This document shows positions 15,973-23,341 of a stretch of 64,000 bases of DNA, one piece after another. The number at the start of each line of letters is the position of its first letter. The stretch's first letter is position 1. Under the pieces are notes generated by a model. The model had not been told where the DNA came from. It made no database searches and saw nothing but the letters and a program-made list of their open reading frames with translations. Origin of the DNA: Mucilaginibacter sp. L196 (GTDB lineage Bacteria > Bacteroidota > Bacteroidia > Sphingobacteriales > Sphingobacteriaceae). The stretch is taken from NCBI RefSeq assembly GCF_009765905.1, contig NZ_LMUO01000006.1, forward strand, positions 389,661 to 453,660, in the 5' to 3' direction. Position numbers and translations under genes: made by a program.

Positions 15973-16121
15973 CCCAATGTCATTAAGTTAAGGGGGCGCC
16001 AAGCATATAGCCCCCTCTAAATCTCCCCCGGAAGGGGAGACTTTAGCTTCGCCCGCGTTTGTTTTTTTAAGTCCTCCCTACCGGGGAGGATTTAGGTGGG
16101 GCTTAACTTAATGACATTGGG
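15973..16121. mobile_element. MITE-like element with target-site duplication
   Basis: A short element bounded by perfect inverted repeats of 20 bp (CCCAATGTCATTAAGTTAAG at 15973-15992 and its complement at 16102-16121). It is flanked by a direct repeat GGTTAG at 15967-15972 and 16122-16127, or GGGGGTTAGCCC if the overlap with the repeat ends is counted, which fits target duplication on insertion. The interior holds a second inverted pair (CCCCCTCTAAATCTCCCC and complement-like AGTCCTCCCTACCGGGGAGG region) and no reading frame. It is inserted into a GC-rich palindromic sequence (about 15940-16185, with GGGCCG and CGGCCC arms). A transposase elsewhere in the genome would be needed. Confidence 0.82.
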
Positions 16122-16257
16122 GGTTAGCCCGACGGAGGAGGGCCGCAGCGCAGCCCTGCAAAGCCCGGCCCGCTGGATAGTGGGAATGCCCCATAAAACT
16201 CATTCCTATTACTTATCTTTACACCCGATGTAAGTTGTTTACTTTATTTCTTCATCA

Positions 16258-16440
16258 ACCGGTATAGGTTTTACTTAATTGTAGATTAATAGGGAATCGT
16301 GTGCAAATCACGAGCTGTCGCGCAACTGTAAGTAACACAAAAGGTTTTTGCCAATAATTGTCCACTGTCCGTTAACTAACGGATGGGAAGGGCGGCAAAA
16401 ATGTTACAAAGTCAGGAGACCTGCCATATACTGAATTGAC
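16258..16440 (+). promoter_or_regulatory. Cobalamin (AdoCbl) riboswitch
   Basis: Two hallmark segments are visible: GGGAATCGTGTGCAAATCACG followed by AGCTGTCGCGCAACTGTAA (16292-16330), the conserved core, and the B12 box AGTCAGGAGACCTGCC (16410-16425). Between them is the variable hairpin (GTCCGTTAACTAACGGATGG). Orientation is plus. No cobalamin-related gene follows; only a 24-codon gene tail and a terminator lie before the next gene. Confidence 0.93.
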
Positions 16441-16622
16441 AATGCTTTCGCGGTATGAAGCTTTTGGTCAGGTTATGGTTTGTTTTTTATTGGGTACGAA
16501 TAATTCCACGCACCCCCCACTCCATGCACCTCCCACTTTTTTCATCCACAGGCATTTTATTGAAGTTTAGCTAAAGGGCTTTTAACAGGTTTAATTTATT
16601 TAATCATTTAAAAAAATACTAA

Positions 16623-16697
16623 CACAAAATTTGGGCTACCCGCGCATTATCAGTCACCAAAGAAATGCGTGCCGCTATTAGCGAAACCATCAGCTAA
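16623..16697 (+). pseudogene. 3' remnant of an unidentified gene after the riboswitch
   Basis: A stretch of 24 sense codons ending in a stop (reads WATRALSVTKEMRAAISETIS at the end) begins right after an in-frame stop and has no start codon of its own. It is followed ten bases later by an ideal terminator. Its low-complexity-free amino acid content suggests a genuine C-terminus. The protein is not recognised. The simplest reading is that the gene body between the riboswitch and this tail was deleted. Confidence 0.5.
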
Positions 16698-16706
16698 ATA
16701 AACACC

Positions 16707-16738
16707 AACATGCAGGGATAATTCCTGCATGTTTTATT
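16707..16738 (+). terminator. Intrinsic terminator after the riboswitch region
   Basis: Stem AACATGCAGG with complement CCTGCATGTT, short loop, then TTTATT. It ends the riboswitch transcript before the thioesterase gene at 16750. Confidence 0.88.
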
Positions 16739-16749
16739 AAACTTGTATC

Positions 16750-17136
16750 ATGACTTTAGAAGAAAGAATCAACGCATCCGAAACCCGCATTTTTAAAACC
16801 GTTTTCCCCAACACCACCAACCATTACGATACCCTGTTTGGCGGCGAAGCCATGCGCATGATGGATGAAGTTGCCTTTATTGCCGCCACACGCTTCAGCA
16901 GGCAGGTGATGGTTACCGTAAGCAGCGACAAGATCGACTTCAAGAAGCCCATCCCGGCAGGCACCTTTGTGGAGCTTGTGGCCCGTGTAACCCATGTAGG
17001 CAACACCAGCCTCAAGGTAACCGTAGAGATTTACATAGAGCAAATGTATGCCGAAGGCCGCGAACTCGCCGTACACGGCAGCTTCGCCCTGGTAGCTATC
17101 GATGAGCACAAAAAACCCGTAAAAATTATCAAATAA
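16750..17136 (+). CDS. Acyl-CoA thioesterase, hotdog fold (YciA/BFIT type)
   Basis: A 128-residue single hotdog domain that hydrolyses acyl-CoA thioesters in the cytoplasm. The family motif HYDTLFGGEAMRMMDEVAFIAATRF is present with the catalytic Asp in MDE, as well as PIPAGTFVELVARVTHVGNTSLKV, typical of YciA and related hexameric or trimeric enzymes. The length is normal. It lies 11 bases after a terminator, so it has its own promoter; TAAACTTG, just before the start, is a weak -7-like sequence. It is not controlled by the upstream riboswitch. Confidence 0.9.
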   Translation: MTLEERINASETRIFKTVFPNTTNHYDTLFGGEAMRMMDEVAFIAATRFSRQVMVTVSSDKIDFKKPIPAGTFVELVARVTHVGNTSLKVTVEIYIEQMYAEGRELAVHGSFALVAIDEHKKPVKIIK

Positions 17137-17142
17137 AGGCAA

Positions 17143-17176
17143 GTTCCCCTCTCGAGAGAGGCAGGGGGTGTGTTCT
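17143..17176. repeat. TTCCCCTCTCGAGAG repeat, copy 1
   Basis: GTTCCCCTCTCGAGAGAGGC and then AGGGGGTGTGTTC. The same order of modules recurs at 26776-26824. It follows the thioesterase stop immediately. Confidence 0.75.
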
Positions 17177-17435
17177 ATAAGCGACCAAAAGCGCCCGTAC
17201 TGTACCACGGCACATATGAAACACCTGGTACAATTGGTACACTTTTAGACCCAAAAACGTCCATAACAACCATAAAAAGGCCGTTTTTACTCGTCTATTT
17301 AAGCTATTTTTAGCCTAAAAACACTCGATTTAAGCCCTAAAAACATCAAAAAACACCCGTTTCACATCATTTTTTTGCCATTTTTCAACAAAATATCAGC
17401 TTTTAACCCCCAAAAGTTCATAAATTAAACACCAT
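17177..17435. other. Non-coding AT-rich stretch
   Basis: No reading frame, hairpin or known RNA motif could be supported here. It contains runs of AAAAACGTCC/AAAAACACTC-like words and CATTTTTT tracts. Confidence 0.6.
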
Positions 17436-17530
17436 TGTCATTGCTGTAAGGAACGAAGCAATCTCTACAAAGGCAGAGCGAGTTTGCAGACTCCCCTGTA
17501 CAGCATATAGATTGCTTCGTTCCTCGCAAT
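17436..17530. repeat. Dispersed palindromic repeat (REP-like), copy 4
   Basis: TGTCATTGCTGTAAGGAACG at the left and TTCGTTCCTCGCAAT at the right; inner arms GAAGCAATCT and AGATTGCTTCG. The right end lacks the terminal TGACA. Confidence 0.85.
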
Positions 17531-17559
17531 AATTTTGATAAATGTTAACGCGGGGTGGC

Positions 17560-17627
17560 TGTCATACTGATTTCTCGAAGTATGCGGGCAGGCCTTTACG
17601 CTTATGCTTCGAGAAATCAGCATGACA
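17560..17627. repeat. Dispersed palindromic repeat, CTTCGA subtype
   Basis: TGTCATACTGATTTCTCGAAG to CTTCGAGAAATCAGCATGACA, nearly perfect arms around a CGGGCAGGCCTTTACGC centre. It stands 30 bases from the previous copy, so the two subtypes occur in tandem, as also near 45000. Confidence 0.9.
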
Positions 17628-17667
17628 ACTCACTTTGTAGTATCGCAAATTCATCTAACCGCCACAG

Positions 17668-18471
17668 CTACTTACCACTAATCTTTAAAAAATCAGCCGA
17701 TTGTCGCTTCTCAACCGGGATCTTGCAAAACGCTTTGTATGAAGATGACAGGTACAAGATCAAATTAAAACCGCTGCTGTTATAAGTCTTGAGGTCCGGG
17801 GTATAAAGTATAATGAAATTCCGAAGTTCCTGCCCTTTTATAGGCACATACTGCTGTATATTTTCATCGCTAAAGATCTTGGCGATCCTATCTTTTTCCG
17901 CTTCATCAATACCAATCTGCTGTTGCTTTAACTTTTTGTTTTGATAGCCTTTCGAGTCATTCAGCATAATTTTTATGCCACCTACATTATTTTTTACAGC
18001 GTCGTCAGTTTGGTATAGTACAGTTTTGCTATTAAGCGGCCCTGTAGTCTCCGGCAATGTAAGCTTACCTGTTTTAATTTCCGACTGCGTTACATCAACC
18101 TCGTTCAGGTTCCTGCTTCTCAAATTAAGGAATACATACAGGTAGTTTAGGTTGGCTATATACAGGGTATCATTATGATAAGCTGCTGCACTAAACAAAA
18201 GCAGATCGCTAATTTTTGCACCGATAACAAATATTCCGTTAGCATCAGAAACCGTTTTCTCCTGCGATCTTAAATTTTCTACTACAATACCGCCCAGGGC
18301 AATCCGGGTGTGGTTCTCAAATATCCGCCCGCCAAATTTATCCTGCGCATAAGCGCATTTACCAGCCAATCCAAATAATGTGATCAGCAGCAATAGTTTT
18401 AAGGTGTAAAATATTTTTATTTTCAATACTTTCAGGTTAGGGCTTAATCGCGAAACTATAGAACGGTTCAC
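17668..18471 (-). CDS. Secreted protein with carboxypeptidase-regulatory-like domain
   Basis: A 267-residue exported protein. A hydrophobic segment near residues 23-40 and cleavage after CAYAQ give a long signal peptide. The next 80 residues (FGGRIFENHTRIALGGIVVEN, TVSDANGIFVIGAKISDLLLFSAAAY) match the CarboxypepD_reg-like beta-sandwich. The remainder is Lys/Asp-rich with no recognised motif and includes a predicted helix LKQQQIGIDEAEKDRIAKIF. Such single-domain proteins are frequent in Bacteroidota with unknown roles. Transcription is alone on the minus strand. Confidence 0.8.
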   Translation of the reverse strand: MNRSIVSRLSPNLKVLKIKIFYTLKLLLLITLFGLAGKCAYAQDKFGGRIFENHTRIALGGIVVENLRSQEKTVSDANGIFVIGAKISDLLLFSAAAYHNDTLYIANLNYLYVFLNLRSRNLNEVDVTQSEIKTGKLTLPETTGPLNSKTVLYQTDDAVKNNVGGIKIMLNDSKGYQNKKLKQQQIGIDEAEKDRIAKIFSDENIQQYVPIKGQELRNFIILYTPDLKTYNSSGFNLILYLSSSYKAFCKIPVEKRQSADFLKISGK

Positions 18472-18545
18472 AATTCAATTTAATATTTATCATTATAATT
18501 TTAAGCATTAAAGCACCTTTAATAACTGAGCTTTGCTACCGCATA

Positions 18546-18632
18546 CGTCCCGCTTGTGGTAAATATGCAAAGCAATTATAACGATGCAAAAAAAATCCCA
18601 CAACCACAAGCGGGACGCTTGCGGTTGTGGGG
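18546..18632. repeat. Palindromic repeat with GTCCCGCTTGTGGT arms
   Basis: CGTCCCGCTTGTGGT (18546-18560) and ACCACAAGCGGGACG (18603-18617) are exact complements, and the right copy forms a second hairpin with CTTGCGGTTGTGGG. It lies upstream of the preceding minus-strand gene, between that gene and gene relics. Confidence 0.85.
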
Positions 18633-18673
18633 ATAGTAATGAAGGCTAGGTGACAGGGTTTAATATGTAAATT

Positions 18674-18817
18674 TTAATGCGATACAATCACTTTTTTCTC
18701 AATTACAGTGCTACCATAAATAATATGCACATAATACATATCCGAAGTTAACGTGCTGGTATCAAATTGAACCGTCGACCCATCTTTGGATTGGCCTTGA
18801 CGTAATATCTTGCCTCG
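18674..18817 (-). pseudogene. Relic of a type IX secretion C-terminal sorting domain
   Basis: The minus-strand frame ends DGSTVQFDTSTLTSDMYYVH and then IIYGSTVIEKKVIVSH before its stop at 18674-18676. This is the pattern of type A T9SS sorting domains (short strands, YYVHI, then a KKVIV ending). The frame is blocked by a stop at 18818-18820, so no secreted cargo gene precedes it. It is a decapitated gene end. Confidence 0.72.
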
Positions 18818-18996
18818 TTAGAGCCGGATTTTAGTGTTGTTATTTCCCCGATATACTCACCGTGTACGCCTGGGATTATGGCTAATTCTGAGTTGGTTAG
18901 CGGCCTATGCATTTCGATGGAGTGCTCTGGTTCTATAACATCCCGGTCGCCTATAATAATTAGTGCCGGGGCTTTAATAGATTCTAGTTTAACCAA
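18811..18996 (-). pseudogene. Relic of an alpha/beta-hydrolase C-terminus
   Basis: Reads SIKAPALIIIGDRDVIEPEH and AIIPGVHGEYIGE, the acid and His region of alpha/beta hydrolases. The frame has no ATG and no nucleophile elbow, and its end runs into the T9SS sorting-domain relic in another frame. The joint near 18810-18820 looks like a deletion scar between two former genes. Confidence 0.7.
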
Positions 18997-19059
18997 AACT
19001 TGACTAACAAAGCAAGTAATCCTATATTTATACCTTAACCTTATTCAACAAACAAACGC

Positions 19060-19314
19060 ATGAAAACTGACACCTACACCAAAATTATTTTAACCGTAAT
19101 AGCCGTTAACCTGACTATTATTACACTCAAACCACTCATCAGCCCGTCTGTTGCCAATACGGCGGTAAATGATAAATAATCCATGAGCACACCATCATAC
19201 GGATTGGTACCTCTTAATAAAGATGGCTCCATCAACGTAAAAATTAATCCCGGTGATCCTATTGACGTTACGCTAATAGGTATTAACAAAAAAGGTACGA
19301 GTGGGACGCGATAA
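19060..19314 (+). pseudogene. Small membrane protein gene split by an in-frame stop
   Basis: The frame starts MKTDTYTKIILTVIAVNLTI, a single hydrophobic helix type I associate with small conserved proteins of this family of bacteria (from memory, not checked). It stops at TAA 19177-19179, and the very same frame continues two codons later with MSTPSYGLVPLNKDGSINVK to a stop at 19312-19314. The simple reading is one gene of about 84 codons with a premature stop; two small genes in phase is the alternative. The end may also be truncated, since the last residues (GTSGTR) look unrelated. Confidence 0.6.
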
Positions 19315-19380
19315 AGACCAAGTCTGATAATTAAATTTCCTTCCCAAAAGCTTTCCCTAATAGGCACGACAGAAATATAT

Positions 19381-19412
19381 TTTGTAAGTAAGCAAACGTT
19401 TACTTACTTTTG
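19381..19412 (+). promoter_or_regulatory. Promoter with overlapping TetR operator
   Basis: TTTG at 19381-19384 and TACTTTTG at 19405-19412 are 20 nt apart, matching the TTTG-N19-21-TAnnTTTG promoter of Bacteroidota. Between and over them an inverted repeat GTAAGTAA (19384-19391), 8 nt, TTACTTAC (19400-19407) forms the probable operator of the TetR encoded five bases downstream. The transcription start would fall at or next to the ATG. Confidence 0.85.
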
Positions 19413-19416
19413 TATC

Positions 19417-20022
19417 ATGCGCCCTAAAAACCTAATAAAAGAAGAAGCCATCCGCAGCATCGCCCTGCAAATCATAGCCGATGAAGGCCTGGAAAACCTT
19501 AGCATGCAAAAGCTGGCTAAGGCCGCAGGCATTTCGCCCCGTACCATTTATATTAAGTACGAGAACAAGGAAGACCTGTTGGTAAAGCTTTTTATTGAAG
19601 AAGTATTAGGCGCATACGAAAAAGCGATATTAAAGAATTTCGATCCCGCTGCGCCCTTCGCGGAAGGCGTGCAGAAACTTTGGTTAAACGGTTTTAATTA
19701 TCTGATCAATAACCGCCATGCTTTCGCGCTGCTGCAACATGGCAAAGCATCGCCTTTATTAAATCGCGCCTTTCAGCAAAAGAATATTAAGGAAGGGGAT
19801 TTTTTTGGGCCGATACACCAATTTTTAACGTTGAATGTAGAGGCTGGTATTATTAAAGATTTCCCGCAGGAAATACACCGGGCACTGTTATTTTCGCCAA
19901 TACTCGATCTGGTTGCCGAGTATTTCGACTACCAAACCCGCCCCCAACAAATCATCACCCCCGAAACCATTTTAGCATGCTGCGAGGCAGTAACTCAAGG
20001 CATCCTCATACCTAAAAAATAA
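19417..20022 (+). CDS. TetR/AcrR-family repressor of the adjacent monooxygenase
   Basis: A 201-residue regulator with a clear N-terminal helix-turn-helix (ALQIIADEGLENLSMQKLAKAAGISPRTIYIKYENKEDLL). The C-terminal ligand domain is helical, with LFSPILDLVAEYFDYQ. The operator lies over its own promoter (19381-19412), and the flavin monooxygenase gene begins five bases after its stop, so both are probably derepressed together by the ligand. The mRNA would be leaderless or nearly so. Confidence 0.93.
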   Translation: MRPKNLIKEEAIRSIALQIIADEGLENLSMQKLAKAAGISPRTIYIKYENKEDLLVKLFIEEVLGAYEKAILKNFDPAAPFAEGVQKLWLNGFNYLINNRHAFALLQHGKASPLLNRAFQQKNIKEGDFFGPIHQFLTLNVEAGIIKDFPQEIHRALLFSPILDLVAEYFDYQTRPQQIITPETILACCEAVTQGILIPKK

Positions 20023-20027
20023 AAGCA

Positions 20028-21185
20028 ATGAGCTCAATCAACAATAAAACAATAGCTATAGTAGGCGGCGGCCCTGGTGGTTTAACCCTTGCCCGCCTGC
20101 TGCAGATGAATGGTGCCAACGTAAAAGTGTACGACCGCGACCTCAACAAAGATGCCCGTGTACAAGGTGCCACGCTCGACCTGCACGAAGAATCAGGTTT
20201 ACACGCATTACATCAAGCCGGGCTAATGGACGCCTTCAATGCCAACTACCGCCCCGGCGCGGATGCCCTGCGCATAGCCGATAAAGATGCCAATATTTTG
20301 TGGGATGATGATGCCACCCCACGCGAAGAAACCAACCGCCCAGAAATTGATCGTGGCCCACTCCGCAAAATCCTGCTCGAATCATTACAGCCCGATACGG
20401 TAGTTTGGGATAGCAATTTTGTATCGTTAACCCCAGAAGGCAATGGTTGGAAACTCCATTTTAAAAACGGGACTTCCGCCATTGCAGATATTGTAATTGG
20501 TGCCGATGGCGCGAACTCAAAAATCCGCCCTTATATCACCCCCATCAAAGCATTCTTTGCCGGGATGACCGCCATTGAAGGTGCGGTTTACAACGCAGAA
20601 GTAGCCAGTCCTAAAATTTATAAGCTGCTAAATGATGGCAAAATATTTGCCATGGGCGATTCTAAATCATTCATCGTAAGCTCCAAAGGTGATGGCAGCA
20701 TGACCTTTTACCCGGGCTTTAATTCCACCGAAAACTGGAGCAAGAATAGCGGGATAGATTTTAACGATAAAGCGCAGGTATTAGCCTGGTTCAAACAGGA
20801 ATTTACAGGATGGGATGAAGTATGGCAGGAAGTATTTGAAAACGCCGAACCCAAATTCATTCCCCGCCCCCAATACTGCATGCCGCTCGACCAAACCTGG
20901 GAAGCCCTACCAAATCTAACTATGCTGGGCGATGCCGCCCACCTGATGCCACCCTACGCCGGTGAAGGTGTGAACATGGCTATGTTGGATGCAGTAGAAT
21001 TAGCAGAATGTTTATTGAACGATAGCTATACCGATACCAAATCAGCGATTGCCGCTTACGAAAAGCAAATGCGCAAAAGAGCATCCGAAATCGCGGCCAT
21101 AACTTTAGAATCGACAGCCGCATTACATTCGCCGGGGGCGATCAATTACCTCATCAGCATAATTAGCGGGTCACAACCGGAATGA
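20028..21185 (+). CDS. TetX-like FAD-dependent monooxygenase
   Basis: A 385-residue class A flavoprotein monooxygenase. The FAD dinucleotide motif is TIAIVGGGPGGLTLARLLQ (residues 8-26), and the second FAD motif is LTMLGDAAHLMPPYAGEGVN (about 297-316). Compared from memory with Tet(X) (388 residues), ATLDLHEESG, PEIDRGPLRKILLESL and GDAAHLMPPYAGEGVN line up closely, which is more than the general fold. Substrates of related enzymes include tetracyclines and other aromatics; activity on tetracyclines is not shown by sequence alone. It is co-transcribed with the upstream TetR gene and overlaps the convergent AraC gene by 15 bases at its 3' end. Confidence 0.88.
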   Translation: MSSINNKTIAIVGGGPGGLTLARLLQMNGANVKVYDRDLNKDARVQGATLDLHEESGLHALHQAGLMDAFNANYRPGADALRIADKDANILWDDDATPREETNRPEIDRGPLRKILLESLQPDTVVWDSNFVSLTPEGNGWKLHFKNGTSAIADIVIGADGANSKIRPYITPIKAFFAGMTAIEGAVYNAEVASPKIYKLLNDGKIFAMGDSKSFIVSSKGDGSMTFYPGFNSTENWSKNSGIDFNDKAQVLAWFKQEFTGWDEVWQEVFENAEPKFIPRPQYCMPLDQTWEALPNLTMLGDAAHLMPPYAGEGVNMAMLDAVELAECLLNDSYTDTKSAIAAYEKQMRKRASEIAAITLESTAALHSPGAINYLISIISGSQPE

Positions 21186-22067
21186 AGATGGCGTAGCGCT
21201 GGTTTGCTTTTTAAAGAAATGATTAAAGTGAGCGGGCTCATCAAACCCAAGGCAATTGCTGATCTCGGCAATGTTCCAGTTGGTATGCAGCAATAAAGCT
21301 TTGGCTTCGATCACTATCCGCTCAAAAATAAGCTCGGTAGTGGTTTTGCCGGTGGTAGCCCGGATGGCGCGGTTCAGGTGGTTCACATGCACACAAAGCT
21401 GCTCGGCATAATCCTTCGCCGAGCGCATTTTTAGCTGTTGCGAAGTTGATTCAATCGGGAACTGCCGCTCCAGCAAATCATTAAACACAGCGGTTATCCG
21501 TGCATTGGCATCAGCATATTGGTATAAACTTTCTGATGGTTGCATTTTTAGCGCGAAATGCACCATCTCCATAATATAACTGCGGATCAGGTCATACTTA
21601 AAAGGGTAATCGCTGGCAATCTCCGAGGTGATTTTTTTGAAGATCTCGGTGATCTGCTCATCCTGCACAGCACTCAAACTATAAGTCGCCTTCGCACCCG
21701 GCACAAACATAGGCAGGTGTTTAACCTGGCTACGGATATGGTCGCTGAAAAAGGCTTCCTTAAAAATACAGAAGTAACCTGTACTCTCTTCGTCAACCCG
21801 TTCAAATTTATAAGGCACCAACGGGTTAAAAAACATCAGTGTCGAACCCGACACTTCCACGCTCTTATCCATATAATGAAAAATATTTTCACCACGCAGC
21901 AGCGAAATCTTATAAAAATCGCGCCGTGCATATTTAGGCGTGACCCCGCTTTTGCGGGTATCGTCCATATTGAAAACATTAAAATGCCCCGTGTCCATAT
22001 TCAGGTCGCAAGGCATTTTATCAAATTTATACTGATAAAATTCTTCGAGGGTTTCTGTGATTGCCAT
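21171..22067 (-). CDS. AraC-family transcriptional regulator
   Basis: A 298-residue AraC-type regulator with an N-terminal cupin-like domain (KISLLRGENIFHYMDKSVEV) and a C-terminal double helix-turn-helix (SAKDYAEQLCVHVNHLNRAIRATTGKTTTELI; WNIAEISNCLGFDEPAHFNHFFKKQTSATPSSFR). It is downstream of an SDR gene on the same strand, separated by a palindromic repeat, and in many related genomes such regulators control a neighbouring SDR; that pairing is inference. The 3' end overlaps the TetX-like gene. Confidence 0.92.
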   Translation of the reverse strand: MAITETLEEFYQYKFDKMPCDLNMDTGHFNVFNMDDTRKSGVTPKYARRDFYKISLLRGENIFHYMDKSVEVSGSTLMFFNPLVPYKFERVDEESTGYFCIFKEAFFSDHIRSQVKHLPMFVPGAKATYSLSAVQDEQITEIFKKITSEIASDYPFKYDLIRSYIMEMVHFALKMQPSESLYQYADANARITAVFNDLLERQFPIESTSQQLKMRSAKDYAEQLCVHVNHLNRAIRATTGKTTTELIFERIVIEAKALLLHTNWNIAEISNCLGFDEPAHFNHFFKKQTSATPSSFRL

Positions 22068-22114
22068 ATTACTAAATTAAAACAATTTGGTGATAAATCC
22101 CTCTTTATCCCCAT

Positions 22115-22195
22115 TGTCATTTCGAACGAGGTACGAGAGAGAAATCTTCTTCAAATACAAGTCGCAGAAGATTTCCCCCTACGGTCGAAATGACA
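22115..22195. repeat. Dispersed palindromic repeat, TTTCGA subtype
   Basis: TGTCATTTCGAACGAGGTAC to CGGTCGAAATGACA, with GAAATCTTCT and AGAAGATTTC inside. It sits between the AraC and SDR genes. Confidence 0.9.
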
Positions 22196-22209
22196 CTTGT
22201 TTTCCTCAA

Positions 22210-23061
22210 TTAACCCGAAAAATCAGTAATGAAGGACAATTCCTTCCATTGCTCTAATTCAGATTTTATCAACTCTAACTTCGCGTTAGCCCTGTTGTAA
22301 GCATCTGTCCCCATAAACAAACGTACCGGCGGGTTGGGGTTTTCAGCCAAAGCTATAAAAACTTCAGCCGCTTTATCCGGGTCGCCTGCCTGCACGCCAT
22401 TCATGGTTTGGTAACGCGCATGCGAATCCCTAACCGATTGGTAAGCATCTATCTTATTTTTAGATACCACCAGCGACTCTCCGCTCAAAAACTCCGTACG
22501 GAAAGCACCCGGCGCAACAACCGTTACCTTAATGCCTAAATCACGCACATCCTCAGCCAATACATCGCTAAAACCAACCACCGCGAATTTGGTAGCCGCA
22601 TAAATACCCCAACCTGTAGCTGCCGCGAAACCCGCTATCGAGGCAATATTAATAATACTACCCGAACCCTGCGCACGCATAAACGGCAGCACATGCTGCA
22701 CCACATTAATGGTCGCGAAAACGTTAATATCAAAACTGTCCTTAATTTCTTTGTCCGATAATTCCTCTGCCGCGCCGCCAATACCGTAGCCCGCGTTATT
22801 CACCACCACATCAATACTACCAAAATGCTTATACGTTTTTTGTACCGACTCCCAGATAGAATCATTATCAGCCAGGTTAACCTCCAAAGCCAAAAAATCC
22901 TCATTCACACCAACAGCATCCAGCAGTTGCGCAGCCGACCGCGAAGTAGCCGCAACCCTATACCCCTCAGCCAATAACTTTTTCACCAGCGACAAGCCTA
23001 AACCCTTTGATGCGCCGGTAACATACCATACTTTTTTTGCGTTCATCATCTTACTTTTCAT
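22210..23061 (-). CDS. Short-chain dehydrogenase/reductase
   Basis: A 283-residue classical SDR. The cofactor site is TGASKGLG (about residues 16-23), NNAGYG follows, with the catalytic Ser in IINIASIAG and Tyr-x3-Lys in YAATK. Arg in ATSRS after beta-2 suggests NADPH preference. The exact start is open: a second Met five codons in (MMNAKK) is also possible. The AraC gene follows in the same direction. Confidence 0.92.
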   Translation of the reverse strand: MKSKMMNAKKVWYVTGASKGLGLSLVKKLLAEGYRVAATSRSAAQLLDAVGVNEDFLALEVNLADNDSIWESVQKTYKHFGSIDVVVNNAGYGIGGAAEELSDKEIKDSFDINVFATINVVQHVLPFMRAQGSGSIINIASIAGFAAATGWGIYAATKFAVVGFSDVLAEDVRDLGIKVTVVAPGAFRTEFLSGESLVVSKNKIDAYQSVRDSHARYQTMNGVQAGDPDKAAEVFIALAENPNPPVRLFMGTDAYNRANAKLELIKSELEQWKELSFITDFSG

Positions 23062-23341
23062 GATACAAATGTCAGCTTATGTTGTGAGTAATAGCTTGTG
23101 CATATCAAACCAATGCTTGTATAATTCAAACAATTGGTGGCTTTAAAATGAAGGTTAGGGTGTTACCTCCGGCCCGGGCTGTACGCTTATACTGCACGAG
23201 TACTTAAGCGTAAAGGCCCTCGATTGGCCGGTATCCGTTTCTTTCCCTAACGCGGAAAGTCATAAGTATTAACCACCACGCACGTCATTGCTGTAATATT
23301 ACCTTACTTGCACACGTTACAAATGAGCGCAATTGTGGAAA

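Noticed and set aside
16258..17136. Cobalamin riboswitch controlling the acyl-CoA thioesterase
   Set aside because: A perfect terminator at 16707-16738 lies between the riboswitch and the gene, and the thioesterase family has no B12 link.
16756..17208. Minus-strand frame of 150 codons opposite the thioesterase
   Set aside because: Antisense shadow of a short, well-conserved hotdog gene; it would also read through a repeat.
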